Below, in pieces: positions 62,560 through 64,000 of a DNA stretch of 64,000 nt (position 1 is the stretch's first letter; every line of letters begins with the position of its first letter). The stretch lies in contig NZ_CP048422.1 in assembly GCF_010450875.1 (NCBI RefSeq), positions 62,001 to 126,000 of the forward strand, written 5' to 3'. Both the position numbers and the translations under genes were made by a program. The notes under the pieces were generated by a model, which saw nothing but the letters and a program-made list of their open reading frames with translations, did no database searches and had not been told where the DNA came from. This DNA is from Sphingomonas insulae (GTDB lineage Bacteria; Pseudomonadota; Alphaproteobacteria; Sphingomonadales; Sphingomonadaceae).

Positions 62560-64000
62560 TCAATCGCGGCCGTTGTCCTTTGCCCGCTTGCGGCCCGGCG
62601 CATCGGGCGCGACGATCGGCACCCGGTCCAGCGCGTCCGGAACCAGCGCCAGCGTCTGGATGGCGGCAAGCCCCCATTGCGCCGAGGCGTTGGTCGACAC
62701 GCCCGGCCATTCCACCACGCCCGCGACCGTGCGCCGCGGGTCGGCGGGCCATGTGCCAAGGCCGGCATCGCCCGACAGGAATTCCTGCGCCGCCCGCATC
62801 GCCAGCGCCGCATCCTTCTCCTCGAACGCCGCATAGGCGGTCAGCCGCGCATGCCCCTCGCGCAGGTTGCGCGGGCCGAACGGCGCGCCGAAGCGGGCGA
62901 GATATTCGGCCTGCGGTGCGTTGTACCAGCGGCAATATTCCAGCCACGCCGCCCGGTAGCGCGGCACGTCGAGCAGGCGGATCAGTTCGGAACTGACCTC
63001 GACCGCGCCGAACACCGCGTTGAGGTGGGACAGGCCGATCTTGCGATTCTGGTCGATGAAGCGGCCGGTCGCCATGTCGAACGGCGCGCTGCCCGTCATC
63101 CAGCCGTGCGGCAGGCGACCGATGGTGTCGAGCCCGGCCAGGATGCGATCCCGCCAGCGGGTGTCGCCGGTCCGCTCCCATTCGGTCAGCCACGCCGCCG
63201 CCAGCGGGCACCAGGTGGTGCCGAACGTCATCTCGATCGTCCCCGGCGGCAGCACCGGCCGCTTGGCGCCGGGCACCTTGCGCCCGATCTCGACCCGGGT
63301 CAGCGCTTGGTCCGAGGTGACGAGGTCGCGCAGCAGGTCGCCGACGCGCTCGTCCGCGGTCAGGTAATAGAAGATGCGGCGGTAGCTGGCGTTGCTGACC
63401 CGCGGCTGTTTCGAACTGTCGCTCCAGTGCTGGACGCCGTGGCGCGTGCCGAGGCCGCGGAAACGGCCGGTGTGGTAGACGTCGACCTCGCCGGTATGCC
63501 GGGTCATCGCCTCCGCCAGCCGGAACGCCTGCGCATCGCCGGTACGCAACACCTGCGTCCACAGCCACAGGTCTGGCGACAATTCGCTGTTCGCCCAGGC
63601 GAAACCGCCGATGTCGTAGCGCCACTGGTGCCGGTCCGCGTCATAAGTGTGCATGACGTCGCCGTGGTTCCAGAAACCGTACCAGGACCGGCGATCGACC
63701 TCGCCCGCGTAGAAATCGATCAGGTCGACCAGCTGGTCCTCGATCGCCTTGCGGTTGGCGGTCGAACGGTCGGGCAGGTTCCAGTCGCCGAACACCTGCG
63801 CCGCATGCAGGTGCGCCGGCGCGGTCATCAGCTGGGACGGCTGCGCCTGCATCGCCGCCATCGCCGCCAGCGTTTCGGTCGGCGGGGTCGCGGGCAGCGC
63901 CCATAGCATCAGCTCGCTGGTGCGCGCGATGCCCGACGCATCGTCCCATCCCGGCTCGTAATCCTCGTAGGTGACCGACAGCCCCTCGTTTTGCGCGTCG
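62560..64000 (-). CDS. Exo-rhamnogalacturonan-lyase-like protein, 5' part missing
   Basis: The open frame enters from the right edge and ends at 62560; at least 480 residues are visible. Segments such as RRSWYGFWNHGDVMHTYDAD, WRYDIGGFAWANSELSPDLW, MTRHTGEVDVYHTGRFRGLG and FYYLTADERVGDLLRDLV match the alpha/alpha-toroid part of PcRGLX/YetA-type exo-rhamnogalacturonan lyases (PL26-like). ATG 63909 is internal, because codons upstream (YEDYEPGWDDASGIARTSEL) keep the domain going. A role in pectin breakdown is inferred from family resemblance. Confidence 0.75.
   Translation of the reverse strand, partial: DAQNEGLSVTYEDYEPGWDDASGIARTSELMLWALPATPPTETLAAMAAMQAQPSQLMTAPAHLHAAQVFGDWNLPDRSTANRKAIEDQLVDLIDFYAGEVDRRSWYGFWNHGDVMHTYDADRHQWRYDIGGFAWANSELSPDLWLWTQVLRTGDAQAFRLAEAMTRHTGEVDVYHTGRFRGLGTRHGVQHWSDSSKQPRVSNASYRRIFYYLTADERVGDLLRDLVTSDQALTRVEIGRKVPGAKRPVLPPGTIEMTFGTTWCPLAAAWLTEWERTGDTRWRDRILAGLDTIGRLPHGWMTGSAPFDMATGRFIDQNRKIGLSHLNAVFGAVEVSSELIRLLDVPRYRAAWLEYCRWYNAPQAEYLARFGAPFGPRNLREGHARLTAYAAFEEKDAALAMRAAQEFLSGDAGLGTWPADPRRTVAGVVEWPGVSTNASAQWGLAAIQTLALVPDALDRVPIVAPDAPGRKRAKDNGRD

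Noticed and set aside
1..64000. Prophage, integrative element, IS with transposase, rRNA or tRNA genes
   Set aside because: No integrase, transposase, capsid or tail gene was seen, and no cloverleaf or rRNA signature was recognised by eye. A tRNA scan would be the decisive check.

Overview
The window is a high-GC chromosomal segment of an alphaproteobacterium, most likely a sphingomonad (Sphingomonas or a close relative). The evidence is the GcrA cell-cycle regulator, the argD-argF-hslO order, ApaG beside MetZ, DUF3034/DUF2147/DUF3597/DUF4142/CsbD-type proteins, a divergent TesA/YbbA-YbbP block, and several palindromic intergenic repeats of the kind common in this group. No rRNA, tRNA, CRISPR array, prophage or conjugative element was found. 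The identifications rest on motifs and gene order read by eye, not on database searches.

Layout. 1-4.6 kb: two membrane proteins, lipB, a Met-rich lipoprotein, an exported unknown, and queC-queE (7-deazaguanine synthesis). 4.6-11.4 kb: hslO, argF, argD, an exported TonB-C-like protein and parE, all on the minus strand. 11.5-18.6 kb: an outer-membrane barrel protein, gcrA, an ABC-2 permease overlapping a class-A beta-lactamase-like hydrolase, then metZ-apaG-lysR-GNAT, in which every junction is a 4-bp GTGA overlap. 18.6-26 kb: a MITE-like repeat, a PMT-type glycosyltransferase, a His-rich CDF transporter, a polyprenyl diphosphate synthase, chorismate mutase, DUF2147, tmk, and two valine/acyl-CoA catabolic enzymes. 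26-34 kb: a frameshifted hybrid histidine kinase and a C4-dicarboxylate set (dctA, outer-membrane channel, malic enzyme). 34-43 kb: ogt, an esterase, a second MITE copy, a frameshifted GGDEF-EAL receptor next to a cupredoxin, DUF3034, an exported truncated globin, and a second, intact PAS-GGDEF-EAL protein. 43-54 kb: an eight-gene minus-strand block made of an exported TldD, a TldE/PmbA-like partner, DUF4159, MoxR, DUF58, BatA-like, DUF4175 and a large membrane protein. 54-64 kb: small stress-type proteins, an RNase H-like protein, a glutamine amidotransferase, a radical-SAM SPL-family protein with a small coupled partner, YbbA-YbbP diverging from a TesA-like lipase, a CPFG glutaredoxin and the 3' part of a rhamnogalacturonan-lyase-like protein.

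How the genes work together. DctA, the outer-membrane channel and malic enzyme form a plausible route for importing C4 dicarboxylates and converting malate to pyruvate. The MoxR/DUF58/BatA/DUF4175 set linked to a TldD/TldE protease pair and DUF4159 looks like an envelope-associated chaperone-plus-protease system whose substrate is unknown; it is the best candidate here for an undescribed system. The cupredoxin, membrane c-di-GMP receptor, DUF3034 and exported globin group suggests copper- or gas-linked signalling. Two signalling genes, near 26692 and 36993-36999, each carry a single-base frameshift; these are either real lesions, switchable tracts or assembly errors. Two 169-bp copies of a repeat with terminal inverted repeats, plus several long perfect palindromes, mark the intergenic spaces.
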